DNA of 64,000 bases from Flavobacterium sp. A45. Lineage in GTDB: Bacteria > Bacteroidota > Bacteroidia > Flavobacteriales > Flavobacteriaceae. Positions 37,942 to 46,362 of this stretch are shown one piece after another. Made by a program: the position numbers and the translations under genes. The DNA lies in NCBI RefSeq assembly GCF_002001005.1, contig NZ_MUNX01000075.1, positions 48,148-112,147 on the forward strand, given 5' to 3'. A model generated the notes under the pieces. The model was not told where the DNA came from and searched no databases. It saw only the letters and a list, made by a program, of their open reading frames with translations. The first letter of the stretch is position 1. Every line of letters begins with the position of its first letter.

Positions 37942-40900
37942 ATGCAAGAAGGAATTTCAGGTAAAATAGCCCATTTTTTCATCAATTCGAAGTTAACGAT
38001 ACTGTTAATGGTGGCGTTGATGATTATAGGAGTGTACAGCTCGTTTCTAATCCCAAGGGAGGAAGAACCACAAATAAATGTTCCGATGGCCGACGTAATG
38101 GTGGGCTATCCCGGCGCAAATCCCGCCGAAGTAGAGAGTCGTGTGATTAAACCTTTGGAGAAAGTAATCTCGAATATCAAAGGCGTTGAACACGTGCACA
38201 GTATGGCCATGAACGGTCAGGCGATGTTGATTGTACAGTTTTTTGTGGGTCAGGATGTGGAGCGTTCGTATGTAAAATTATATGACGAATTGGCGAAACA
38301 CGAAGATATGTTCCCGCAAGGCGTGTACAAACCGATGGTAAAAACCCGCTCGATTGATGATGTGCCGATGCTGGGATTAACGCTTTGGAGCGAAAAACAA
38401 GATGCTTTTCAGTTGCGTCAACTTGCCGAAGAAGTAACTTCGGAAATCGAGAAAGTAAAAGATGTGGCCATTACCAAGGAAATTGGCGGAAACAATCGCG
38501 AATTAAAAGTGATTTTGGACAAAGATAAAATGGCCGAAAATGGCGTGGATGCTTTGGGCGTTATGCAAATGATTCAGGCCAATAACGGCAGTTCTCAATC
38601 GGGTAGTTTTGTCAATAACGATAAAGAATATTTGGTTACTACGGGACAATTTTTATCGAATGCCGAAGATGTAGAAAACTTGGTGGTGGGTGTCAATAAA
38701 AACTTGCCAGTGTATTTGAAACAAGTCGCCAAAGTGCAAGATGGCCCCTCAACAGCCAGAAGTTATGTGTCGTTTGGGTATGGCAAAGCTAATGAAAAAT
38801 TCAAAACCGCAAAATCCGAATATCCTGCCGTGACTATCTCTGTAGGAAAAGTGAAAGGTGCGGATGCGATGAAAATATCGGCAAAAATCATTGACAAAGT
38901 AGAGCAACTAAAAAAGAGTTTAATTCCAGATGATGTTCACGTTGAAGTAACCCGTAACTATGGGGAAACAGCTTCGGATAAAGTGGGCGAATTGCTGTTG
39001 CACTTAGGAATTGCGATTATTGCTGTGACGCTTTTGGTAATGTTGGCTATGGGCTGGCGCGGTGGATTGGTGGTTTTCTTCTCCGTTCCCTTGACGTTTG
39101 CACTTACCTTGTTTGCCTATTATTTGTTGGGTTACACCCTGAATAGGATCACGCTTTTTGCCTTGGTTTTCGTGGTAGGAATTGTAGTCGATGACAGTAT
39201 TATTATTGCCGAGAATATGCACCGCCATTTCAAGATGAAGCGACTGCCATTCAAACAAGCGGCGATTTATGCGATTAACGAAGTAGGAAATCCAACGATT
39301 TTGGCAACGTTTACTGTAATTGCGGCGATACTTCCTATGGCGTTTGTGTCCGGAATGATGGGACCTTATATGAGTCCGATGCCAATTGGAGCTTCGATTG
39401 CGATGTTGCTGTCCTTGTTTGTGGCGCTGACGGTTACGCCTTATTTGGGATATCATTTGCTTCAAGAAAAAGAAGAACAACAACACAAAGAATCCGAAGG
39501 AATGGAAACGAGTTGGATCTATAAAATCTACAGCAAACTGGAGCGTCCTTTCTTGGAAAGCAGTGCTAAAAGACGCATTCTAGTTGCGGTAACGGTAGTA
39601 TTGTTATTTGGATCAGTTTTGATGTTTTTTACCAAATCTGTTGTGGTTAAAATGCTTCCATTCGATAATAAAAACGAGTTTCAAGTGGTGATTGATATGC
39701 CCGAAGGTACCACTTTGGAACGCACAGCAGCAGTTACCAAAGAAATTGCACAGTATCTTTCGACAAAACCGGAAGTGGTGGATTACCAAAATTATATTGG
39801 TACATCGGCACCTATTACGTTCAACGGTTTGGTGCGTCACTATGATTTGCGTGGTGGTAACAATATGGCCGACATACAGGTAAATTTAATGCACAAAGAA
39901 GAACGCGATTTACAAAGTCACGCTATTGCAAAAGAAATGCGTCCCGAGATTCAAAAGATTGCAAAAAAATATGGAGCCAATGTGAAGATTATTGAAGTTC
40001 CACCGGGACCACCTGTTTTATCGACTTTGGTAGCCGAAATTTATGGTCCTAATTATAAGGAACAAATAAAAGTAGCCAAACAAGTAAAAACGATTCTGGA
40101 AAACACTACGGACATTGTGGATATTGACTGGATGGTAGAGGACAACCAAACCGAATACAAACTGAAAATCGACAAAGAAAAAGCGATGCTGAACGGTATT
40201 GCACCTCAGCAAGTAGTAGGTAATCTGACGTATTTATTGAAAGAATATCCAGTTTCGAATTTGTATGATGAAAACTCCAATGATAATGTGGGCATCGTTC
40301 TTTCGCTTGACGACAAAGACAAAACGAGTTTACAAGACATTCAGAATCTAAAAATCAAAGGAAGTCAAGGGAATATGATTCCGGTGAGTGATTTGGTAAA
40401 AGTAGAAATGGACACCCTACAAAAAACCATTTACCGAAAAGACCAAAAAAGAGTGGTTTATGTAACAGCTGATATGGCTGGAGCATTAGAGAGTCCCGTA
40501 TATGCGATTTTGGGAATGAATGAAAAACTAGCCAAAATGCAATTGCCAAGCGGCTATAAAGTCAACGAACTCTACATGGAACAACCGACAGACGAAAGTG
40601 ATTTTACCGTAAAATGGGATGGCGAATGGCAAATTACTTTAGAAGTATTCCGTGATTTGGGAGTGGCATTTATGGTGGTTATTGTTATCATTTATATGCT
40701 AATTGTGGGTTGGTTCCAAAACTTCAAAACGCCTATGGTAATGATGTTGGCTATTCCGCTTTCGCTAATAGGAATTGTGTTTGGTCACTGGTTGCTGAAT
40801 GCTTACTTCACGGCAACATCATTCATCGGGATGATTGCATTGGCCGGAGTGATGGTGAGGAACTCGGTATTGCTTATCGATTTTATCGAAATCCGATTGA

Positions 40901-41187
40901 ACGAAGGTGTACCATTGAAACAAGCTATCATTGAGGCCGGAGCGGTTCGTACCACCCCTATTTTGTTAACCACAGGTGCCGTAGTTATTGGAGCTTCCAT
41001 TATTTTGTTTGACCCAATCTTTCAAGGTTTAGCGATTTCATTGGTATTTGGAGCGGTAGTTTCTACAATACTTACTCTTTTGGTAGTGCCTTTGATTTAT
41101 TATATCACCGAAAGAAAAAAATGGGAATCCTCCCCCAACCCCTCCGAAGGAGGGGAGATTGAAATCCTAAAAGAAAATAATTTATAA
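37942..41187 (+). CDS. RND (AcrB/MMPL-type) efflux pump
   Basis: 1081 residues from the ATG at 37942; the open frame upstream begins with a TTG inside a C-rich repeat. Twelve membrane helices with two large periplasmic loops. The proton-relay aspartates are in FVVGIVVDDSIIIAEN. PREEEPQINVPMADVMVGYPGA is the usual start of the first porter domain. It resembles the HAE/uncharacterised flavobacterial branch rather than CzcA metal pumps. The C-terminal residues SSPNPSEGGEIE are encoded by a C-rich repeat (41130-41157). Confidence 0.93.
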   Translation: MQEGISGKIAHFFINSKLTILLMVALMIIGVYSSFLIPREEEPQINVPMADVMVGYPGANPAEVESRVIKPLEKVISNIKGVEHVHSMAMNGQAMLIVQFFVGQDVERSYVKLYDELAKHEDMFPQGVYKPMVKTRSIDDVPMLGLTLWSEKQDAFQLRQLAEEVTSEIEKVKDVAITKEIGGNNRELKVILDKDKMAENGVDALGVMQMIQANNGSSQSGSFVNNDKEYLVTTGQFLSNAEDVENLVVGVNKNLPVYLKQVAKVQDGPSTARSYVSFGYGKANEKFKTAKSEYPAVTISVGKVKGADAMKISAKIIDKVEQLKKSLIPDDVHVEVTRNYGETASDKVGELLLHLGIAIIAVTLLVMLAMGWRGGLVVFFSVPLTFALTLFAYYLLGYTLNRITLFALVFVVGIVVDDSIIIAENMHRHFKMKRLPFKQAAIYAINEVGNPTILATFTVIAAILPMAFVSGMMGPYMSPMPIGASIAMLLSLFVALTVTPYLGYHLLQEKEEQQHKESEGMETSWIYKIYSKLERPFLESSAKRRILVAVTVVLLFGSVLMFFTKSVVVKMLPFDNKNEFQVVIDMPEGTTLERTAAVTKEIAQYLSTKPEVVDYQNYIGTSAPITFNGLVRHYDLRGGNNMADIQVNLMHKEERDLQSHAIAKEMRPEIQKIAKKYGANVKIIEVPPGPPVLSTLVAEIYGPNYKEQIKVAKQVKTILENTTDIVDIDWMVEDNQTEYKLKIDKEKAMLNGIAPQQVVGNLTYLLKEYPVSNLYDENSNDNVGIVLSLDDKDKTSLQDIQNLKIKGSQGNMIPVSDLVKVEMDTLQKTIYRKDQKRVVYVTADMAGALESPVYAILGMNEKLAKMQLPSGYKVNELYMEQPTDESDFTVKWDGEWQITLEVFRDLGVAFMVVIVIIYMLIVGWFQNFKTPMVMMLAIPLSLIGIVFGHWLLNAYFTATSFIGMIALAGVMVRNSVLLIDFIEIRLNEGVPLKQAIIEAGAVRTTPILLTTGAVVIGASIILFDPIFQGLAISLVFGAVVSTILTLLVVPLIYYITERKKWESSPNPSEGGEIEILKENNL

Positions 41188-41223
41188 CATTAACAAAACT
41201 AACCTCACTAGTTTCCCTTCCCT

Positions 41224-41253
41224 TTGCTTCGCCAGTTTGCTGTCGCTCGTGTG
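41224..41253 (-). repeat. 30-bp GCGA-type dispersed repeat, copy 3
   Basis: Minus-strand copy, with TTGCTTCGCCAGTTTGCTGT seen on the plus strand. It splits a C-rich CCCTTCCC...GGGGAGGG palindrome in the gap between the RND pump and the next gene, again as if inserted into another repeat. Confidence 0.8.
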
Positions 41254-41278
41254 GGGAGGGTTAGGGTGGGGATAAATT

Positions 41279-41584
41279 ATGAAACTACTACTCATAACCG
41301 CAGTCAAAGAATTTGAGAATGAAATCAAGCAATTGCTCAAAAAAGCAGCCGTTCAATCCTTCTCGTATCAAAATGTAAAAGGATTTAAAAATAGTTCAGG
41401 TGAAGCAATGGAGTCTAATTGGTTTGGAAGCGAAATGAACGAAACCGATTCTATCCTTTTTTATGCTTTTACACCGAAAGAAAAAGTAGATGCACTATTT
41501 GAACTTGTGGAGTACTTCAATATAGAGCAGGAATCCTTGTCACACATTCATATTGCCGTTCTCAACATCGAAAAATCTAATTAA
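41279..41584 (+). CDS. Small PII-like/ferredoxin-fold protein of the RND operon
   Basis: 101 residues, soluble. The pattern MKLLLITAVKEFENEIKQLLKKAAV and a second half ending IHIAVLNIEKS suggests a beta-alpha-beta ferredoxin-like fold, as in PII-like, CutA or DUF3240 proteins. No metal or ATP motif is certain. DUF3240-type proteins are encoded behind some RND pumps, so a regulatory or metal-sensing role is possible. Lies 17 bp before the DUF2892 gene. Confidence 0.7.
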   Translation: MKLLLITAVKEFENEIKQLLKKAAVQSFSYQNVKGFKNSSGEAMESNWFGSEMNETDSILFYAFTPKEKVDALFELVEYFNIEQESLSHIHIAVLNIEKSN

Positions 41585-41601
41585 TCTAATATCTAAAGAA
41601 A

Positions 41602-41787
41602 ATGAAAAATAGAATCGTAAGAGGTATTGCAGGTGCTTTCATCTTAGCCAGTTTGTTATTAGCCATCTATGTCAATCAAAATTGGTTATGGTTTACGGCC
41701 TTTGTCGGTGCCAATTTGTTACAATCTTCAATTACCAAATGGTGCCTGATGGATCAAATCTTGGATAAATTGGGAGTTAAGAACTAA
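41602..41787 (+). CDS. DUF2892-like small membrane protein of the RND operon
   Basis: 61 residues: RIVRGIAGAFILASLLLAIYV, a second helix and a tail SSITKWCLMDQILDKLGV, the DUF2892/YgaP pattern. A relative lies in the sulfur operon at about 19.8 kb, which adds to the regulatory link between the two operons. Confidence 0.85.
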   Translation: MKNRIVRGIAGAFILASLLLAIYVNQNWLWFTAFVGANLLQSSITKWCLMDQILDKLGVKN

Positions 41788-41810
41788 AAAGAAGATATAA
41801 AATTTTATAA

Positions 41811-41842
41811 AAGCCAAAACTGTATTGTTTTGGCTTTTTTTA
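41811..41842 (+). terminator. Terminator of the RND operon
   Basis: Stem AAGCCAAAAC with its complement and a T-run. Confidence 0.92.
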
Positions 41843-41951
41843 TTATCAAAACTTGATTGTCTTTTATTACTTCAACCCCTCATATTTATTAGGATTAAGA
41901 CTTTAATCAAAAGACTACCTTAACTGATTTAACAAAAAAATAACACAATAC

Positions 41952-41994
41952 TTGTATATACAAATATAAATATAACTACATTTGTACCAACAAA
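41952..41994 (+). promoter_or_regulatory. Promoter and operators of the MarR gene
   Basis: A -7 box TACATTTG (41977-41984) is flanked by the perfect palindrome TTGTATATACAA (41952-41963) and a related one, TTTGTACCAACAAA (41981-41994). They bracket the promoter as expected for MarR autorepression. Confidence 0.65.
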
Positions 41995-42010
41995 TAAGAC
42001 AAGTACAAAT

Positions 42011-42466
42011 ATGAAGATTGAAGATGAATTAAAAAGTACTGTTGACTACAGTAAATCGAAAAGAGTCATTTTGAATATCATGTACTCTCAAAATGTCATT
42101 ACCGACAGTTTTAACGAAATTATAAAAGGACATGATATTTCGGGAGAGCAGTACAATGTATTACGAATACTAAGAGGTCAAAAAGGACATCCTGCCAATA
42201 TGTGCATCATACAAGAAAGGATGTTGGCCAAAACGAGTAATACTACACGATTAGTCGATAAATTATTATTAAAGGAATTGGTTACCCGCAATGTTTGTCC
42301 AGACAACAGAAGAAAAATTGAAGTTTTAATTACTCAAAAAGGGCTGGATTTATTAGCAAAACTGGATCCTCAAGTAAATGAACATGAAGAGTTTTTTGCC
42401 AAGAATCTAAATGACGACGAATTAGAACAATTGAACACCTTATTAGAAAAATACAGAACTAGATAA
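42011..42466 (+). CDS. MarR-family regulator
   Basis: 151 residues, winged helix with NMCIIQERMLAKTSNTTRLVDKLLLKELVTR and the wing CPDNRRKIEVLIT. Precedes a nitroreductase by 11 bp, so probably a redox- or quinone-responsive repressor of it. Confidence 0.92.
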   Translation: MKIEDELKSTVDYSKSKRVILNIMYSQNVITDSFNEIIKGHDISGEQYNVLRILRGQKGHPANMCIIQERMLAKTSNTTRLVDKLLLKELVTRNVCPDNRRKIEVLITQKGLDLLAKLDPQVNEHEEFFAKNLNDDELEQLNTLLEKYRTR

Positions 42467-42477
42467 ACACTACTATT

Positions 42478-43110
42478 ATGAGCAATTTTTTGAACAATCA
42501 AAATTGGAGATACGCAACAAAGAAATTTGATGCCACAAAAAAAATTTCAGCAGAAGATCTAAACACATTAAAAGAAGCTATTCGTTTGAGTTCATCTTCT
42601 TACGGTTTACAACCTTATAAAGTTATAATTGTTGAAAATCCAGAATTAAGAGCACAATTACAGCCAGCAGCATGGGGACAATCCCAAATAGTAGATGCTT
42701 CGCATTTATTCATTTTTGCAAATGACACCAACCTTGGAGATGATACTATCGATGAATATTTAAATACAATAAGCGTTACAAGAGAAACTCCAATGGAATC
42801 ACTGGCCGGTTATGGTGACTTTATGAAATCGAAAATTACGACTTTGGAACCAGCACTAAAAAATATTTGGACTTCAAAACAAACTTATTTGGCTTTAGGA
42901 AATTTATTGAATGCAGCAGCCGAACTTAAAATTGACGTAACGCCTATGGAAGGTTTTGTTCCTGCACAAGTAAACGAAATATTAGGTTTAGAAAAATTAA
43001 ATCTTAATGCTTCACTTATTGCAACTGTTGGATACCGTCACGAAGAAGACGCCACTCAATTTTACAAAAAAGTCAGAAAATCGCAGGAAGACTTATTTAT
43101 CACTTTATAA
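42478..43110 (+). CDS. NAD(P)H-dependent nitroreductase-family oxidoreductase
   Basis: 210 residues, FMN enzyme of the NfsB/DrgA type: NWRYATKKFDATKKI at the start, SSSSYGLQPYKVIIVE (FMN contact), and an AALGNLLNAAAELKIDVTPMEGF-like region. Reduces quinones or nitroaromatics. Co-transcribed with MarR. Confidence 0.9.
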   Translation: MSNFLNNQNWRYATKKFDATKKISAEDLNTLKEAIRLSSSSYGLQPYKVIIVENPELRAQLQPAAWGQSQIVDASHLFIFANDTNLGDDTIDEYLNTISVTRETPMESLAGYGDFMKSKITTLEPALKNIWTSKQTYLALGNLLNAAAELKIDVTPMEGFVPAQVNEILGLEKLNLNASLIATVGYRHEEDATQFYKKVRKSQEDLFITL

Positions 43111-43166
43111 TAACAACAACTATAATAATTACTAATTCAAATTAAATCAAATTAAACAAATTACAC

Positions 43167-43733
43167 ATGAAAAATTTAAAAACTATTGCCTTAGCATTCG
43201 TAGTAGCATTGTCTACTGTAGCAGTAACTGCACAAACTAAAAAAATTGATGTAGCAAAAAGCAACATCAACTGGGTTGGAAAAAAAGTAACAGGTCAGCA
43301 CTCTGGAACTGTAGGTTTTAAAAGCGGTGCTTTAGTATTCAAAAAAAATGTACTAAAAGGAGGGACTTTCACTGTTGATATGAATTCTTTGACAGCTACT
43401 GACATTACAGGTGAATACCAAGGAAAATTAAACGGGCACTTAAAAGCTGATGACTTTTTTGGAACTGCTAAATTCCCAACTTCAACTTTAGTTTTCAAAA
43501 CTATTGCTGCTAAAGGTAATGACGTATATACCGTTACTGCTGATTTGACTATCAAAGGAATTACTAAACCAGTTACTTTTGACATCACTGTAAAAGGAAA
43601 TACTGCTACTACAGCTTTCAACGTAGACCGTACTAAATACGATATTAAATACAATTCTAAATCATTCTTCGAAAGCATTGGAGACAAAGCAATCTATGAT
43701 GAATTTGAATTAACAGTAAATTTGAACTTTTAA
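43167..43733 (+). CDS. YceI-family periplasmic protein 1
   Basis: 188 residues: signal peptide (ending VAVTAQ) and a lipocalin-like YceI barrel (IDVAKSNINWVGKKVTGQHSG, HLKADDFFGTAKFPTSTL, LTIKGITKPVTFDI). YceI proteins bind isoprenoid or amphiphilic ligands. It lies 56 bp after the nitroreductase and ends in a terminator. A paralogue lies at about 45.5 kb. Confidence 0.92.
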   Translation: MKNLKTIALAFVVALSTVAVTAQTKKIDVAKSNINWVGKKVTGQHSGTVGFKSGALVFKKNVLKGGTFTVDMNSLTATDITGEYQGKLNGHLKADDFFGTAKFPTSTLVFKTIAAKGNDVYTVTADLTIKGITKPVTFDITVKGNTATTAFNVDRTKYDIKYNSKSFFESIGDKAIYDEFELTVNLNF

Positions 43734-43753
43734 TTTTAGACTATAATGGAAAG

Positions 43754-43790
43754 TACCCTCAGCATTTTTGTTGGGGGTATTTTTTTTTTA
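43754..43790 (+). terminator. Terminator after YceI 1
   Basis: Stem TACCCTCA / TGGGGGTA (one wobble) plus a nine-T run. Confidence 0.8.
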
Positions 43791-43939
43791 TAAAATTGCT
43801 CTTTGCAAACAACATTCTTAACTTAATAGTCATAAATAAATAATATTAAGAAAATACGCTTAAAACATTGTGATGGTATTTTTGAGAAAAAAATAAAGAA
43901 CCAAAAAAATTCTTCAAAAAACCTGCAATTATTAGCGTT

Positions 43940-45217
43940 ATGAAAACAAAACTATTCATTACCACTATCATTCTTCTTTCAATTATACCTTTAAATGCTC
44001 AACAAATAAAAGGAATCACCGGTGACACAAACTGGCTTAACAATTGGACTAATTTCAAGCCATCGACCACCGTTTACAAAGAAGCCAATCAAGTTTTAAC
44101 TGGTACTATAGACCAAGACTTAAAACTAACAAAAAACAATACTTATAAATTAATCGGAACTGTTTATGTAACTAATAAAGCTGTTTTGACAATAGAACCC
44201 GGAACAGTTATTAGAGGAGATAAAGAATCCTGCGGAACACTTGTAATTACCAAAGGCTGTAAACTTATTGCGGAAGGTACCATTACCGATCCTATCGTTT
44301 TTACTTCAAACAACTCTAACTTGATGAGAAAACCAGGCGACTGGGGAGGTATTATTATATTAGGCGAAGCACCTATCAATAAAATTGGAGGTATTAGTTT
44401 TTTAGATTTCAATCTGGATTCTGCTGTTAGTTATTATGGAGGGCAAGACCCAAACAGCAATTCAGGTATTTTAAAATATGTGCGTATTGAGTATTCAGGT
44501 CACAAAATCAATGCGCTTAAAGAACTGAACGGATTATCATTAGGCGGTGTTGGCAGAGGCACTAAGTTTGAATTCATCCAAATTAGTTTTTCCAATGATG
44601 ATTCCTTCGAATGTTATGGAGGTGATGTTAATTTCAGCAACTTGATTTCATACAGAGCGACAGATGATGATTTTGATTTTACGCAAGGGGTACAATGCAC
44701 AATTTCCAATAGTATTGCTATTCGCAATCCTTATTCTTCGGATATATCAGGTTCACGAAGCTTTGAAATTGATTCATACGATAAAATTGAAAATGCAGAT
44801 CTAACCAAAAAATTAACCAAAATTACTGCCAACAATATGACATTGATAAATACCGAAGACAACAATCAAGGTTTGGTTAGAGAAGCGGTTTATATCAAAG
44901 AAAAAAGTTATTTCAATATCAACAACAGTATCGTTGATGGTTTTAGCAGTTGTGTTTTGCTCGAAAATAAAATTGGCGCATTCCCTGCTAATCTGGCAAA
45001 AATTAACATCCAAGGCATACAGGTAAACCGATGTGGCGGTGTAGTTTTAAGCGAAAGCCCAAACTATAATTCAGAATTAAGCAACTGGTACAATACTGAC
45101 ACCTTTTCACTAGAGCTTACCAAATTTAACAGCGCTGAATTATTCATTCAGCCAGATGTAAAAAACGCCCCCGATTTAAGAGTAAAAAGTACGAATACTT
45201 TGGCCAGTCTAAAATAG
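43940..45217 (+). CDS. Secreted right-handed beta-helix-like protein
   Basis: 425 residues with signal peptide (ending PLNAQ). The middle repeats short strand-turn units (AVLTIEPGTVIRG, CGTLVITKGCKLIAEGT, DPIVFTSNN; later GLSLGGVGRGTKFEFIQIS, DDDFDFTQG). This is the profile of flavobacterial surface proteins often annotated as multidrug transporters by error. No sorting domain at the C-terminus. Role unknown; perhaps surface binding. A TATTTTTG box about 60 bp upstream may be its promoter. Confidence 0.8.
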   Translation: MKTKLFITTIILLSIIPLNAQQIKGITGDTNWLNNWTNFKPSTTVYKEANQVLTGTIDQDLKLTKNNTYKLIGTVYVTNKAVLTIEPGTVIRGDKESCGTLVITKGCKLIAEGTITDPIVFTSNNSNLMRKPGDWGGIIILGEAPINKIGGISFLDFNLDSAVSYYGGQDPNSNSGILKYVRIEYSGHKINALKELNGLSLGGVGRGTKFEFIQISFSNDDSFECYGGDVNFSNLISYRATDDDFDFTQGVQCTISNSIAIRNPYSSDISGSRSFEIDSYDKIENADLTKKLTKITANNMTLINTEDNNQGLVREAVYIKEKSYFNINNSIVDGFSSCVLLENKIGAFPANLAKINIQGIQVNRCGGVVLSESPNYNSELSNWYNTDTFSLELTKFNSAELFIQPDVKNAPDLRVKSTNTLASLK

Positions 45218-45242
45218 TTATTATTCAACAAACATAAAATTC

Positions 45243-45272
45243 AAAGCCCGATATAACCAATCGGGCTTTTTC
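45243..45272 (+). terminator. Terminator of the secreted-protein gene
   Basis: Perfect 10-bp stem AAAGCCCGAT with its complement, then T residues. Confidence 0.9.
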
Positions 45273-45511
45273 ATTGAAAATACCCGCTGGCAGTTTTATC
45301 GGATTTCAAAAAAAAAACATAAATACCATATCCTCAAAATAAAATATTGAAAACAATCAAAATATAAAATTTTGAATTAACTTTATGAATCATTTACAAT
45401 CTAATGTTTATCATTTTTAAGTTTCTATTTCAATTCGCCTTAGTCCTCTTTAATCAAAACAAAAATCAACCTACGTTTATTAACTGTTTTATTAACCTAA
45501 TTACTAAAAAT

Positions 45512-46078
45512 ATGAGAAGCATAAAATCATTTAGCATTGTTCTGCTGGTTCTATTTTCCTACATCCAAGGAATTTCGCAAACTAAAAAAATTGATATTTC
45601 CAAAAGTATCATCAAATGGGAAGGAAAAAAAATAACAGGTCAACATGGAGGAACGATTAACTTCAAAGAAGGTTATCTTATTTTCAAAGACAAAAAAGTA
45701 ACTGGAGGTAGTTTTACTGCAGATATGAAGACATTATCAAATACAGACCAAACTGGAAGTTCCAAATCAAAATTGGAAGGTCATTTAAGATCGGAAGATT
45801 TCTTTAGCGTCGATAATTTTACAACATCAACCTTAGTGTTTAAGAGTATTGCCAATAAAGGAAACAACACTTACCTCATCAACGCCGATTTAACCATTAA
45901 AGGAATTACAAATAGCATTCAGTTTGATTTAGTTGTAAGTGCAAATAAAGCTACAGCCGAATTAGAAGTCAACCGCACCAAATATGATATCAAATATGGT
46001 TCAGGAAGTTATTTTGATGATTTGGGAGATAAGACCATTTATGATGATTTTGAGCTAGACGTAGTTTTGGTTTACTAA
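45512..46078 (+). CDS. YceI-family periplasmic protein 2
   Basis: 188 residues from the ATG at 45512, which starts a normal signal peptide (ending GISQ); the open frame begins 36 codons earlier but that stretch is not protein-like. Strongly similar to YceI 1 (IDISKSIIKWEGKKITGQHGG, RTKYDIKYGS), the same length. The two genes flank the beta-helix gene, a local duplication. Confidence 0.9.
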   Translation: MRSIKSFSIVLLVLFSYIQGISQTKKIDISKSIIKWEGKKITGQHGGTINFKEGYLIFKDKKVTGGSFTADMKTLSNTDQTGSSKSKLEGHLRSEDFFSVDNFTTSTLVFKSIANKGNNTYLINADLTIKGITNSIQFDLVVSANKATAELEVNRTKYDIKYGSGSYFDDLGDKTIYDDFELDVVLVY

Positions 46079-46126
46079 ATTTAACAAAAAATTAAAAAAT
46101 TTATCTTTTTTTTTATTTCAATCTTT

Positions 46127-46156
46127 TTGTCAGACCAAATATCATTTATATATTTG
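46127..46156 (+). promoter_or_regulatory. trp operon promoter
   Basis: -33 element TTTTTG (TTG at 46127-46129) and -7 box TATATTTG (46149-46156) with 19 bp between: a full match to the Bacteroidota housekeeping promoter. The leader ORF begins about 19 bp after it. Confidence 0.8.
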
Positions 46157-46174
46157 CGAATAAGAAAACAAAAC

Positions 46175-46231
46175 ATGAAAACTATAACAAACAATACTTG
46201 GTGGTGGAATAATTTACGTCAGTCGTCGTGA
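46175..46231 (+). CDS. trpL: trp leader peptide
   Basis: An 18-residue ORF reading MKTITNNTWWWNNLRQSS, with three Trp codons in a row (46199-46207), directly before a terminator hairpin and the trpE gene. It is the sensing element of ribosome-mediated attenuation: when charged tRNA-Trp is short, the ribosome stalls at the Trp codons and the terminator does not form. Confidence 0.9.
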   Translation: MKTITNNTWWWNNLRQSS

Positions 46232-46302
46232 ACTAAGCTCCTATAGTATTATTTGAACTATAAATATAAAAGGCTTGTCATCACGACAGGCCTTTTTTTT
46301 AT
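46225..46302 (+). promoter_or_regulatory. trp attenuator (antiterminator and terminator)
   Basis: The terminator is AAGGCTTGTC / GACAGGCCTT (46269-46293, one wobble) followed by eight T residues. The end of the leader ORF, GTCGTGA at 46225-46231, can pair with TCACGAC at 46281-46287 in the terminator loop and 3' arm, a ready antiterminator. About 60 bp follow before trpE. Confidence 0.82.
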
Positions 46303-46362
46303 TTCAAAAATTAAGGAAAAACAATTAAAGAAAAAATCATTGTATCAAAAGCAACATAAAGC

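Noticed and set aside
39004..39486. 160-codon minus-strand frame opposite the RND pump
   Set aside because: Arg/His/Asn-rich antisense of membrane-helix codons, no start context; a shadow.
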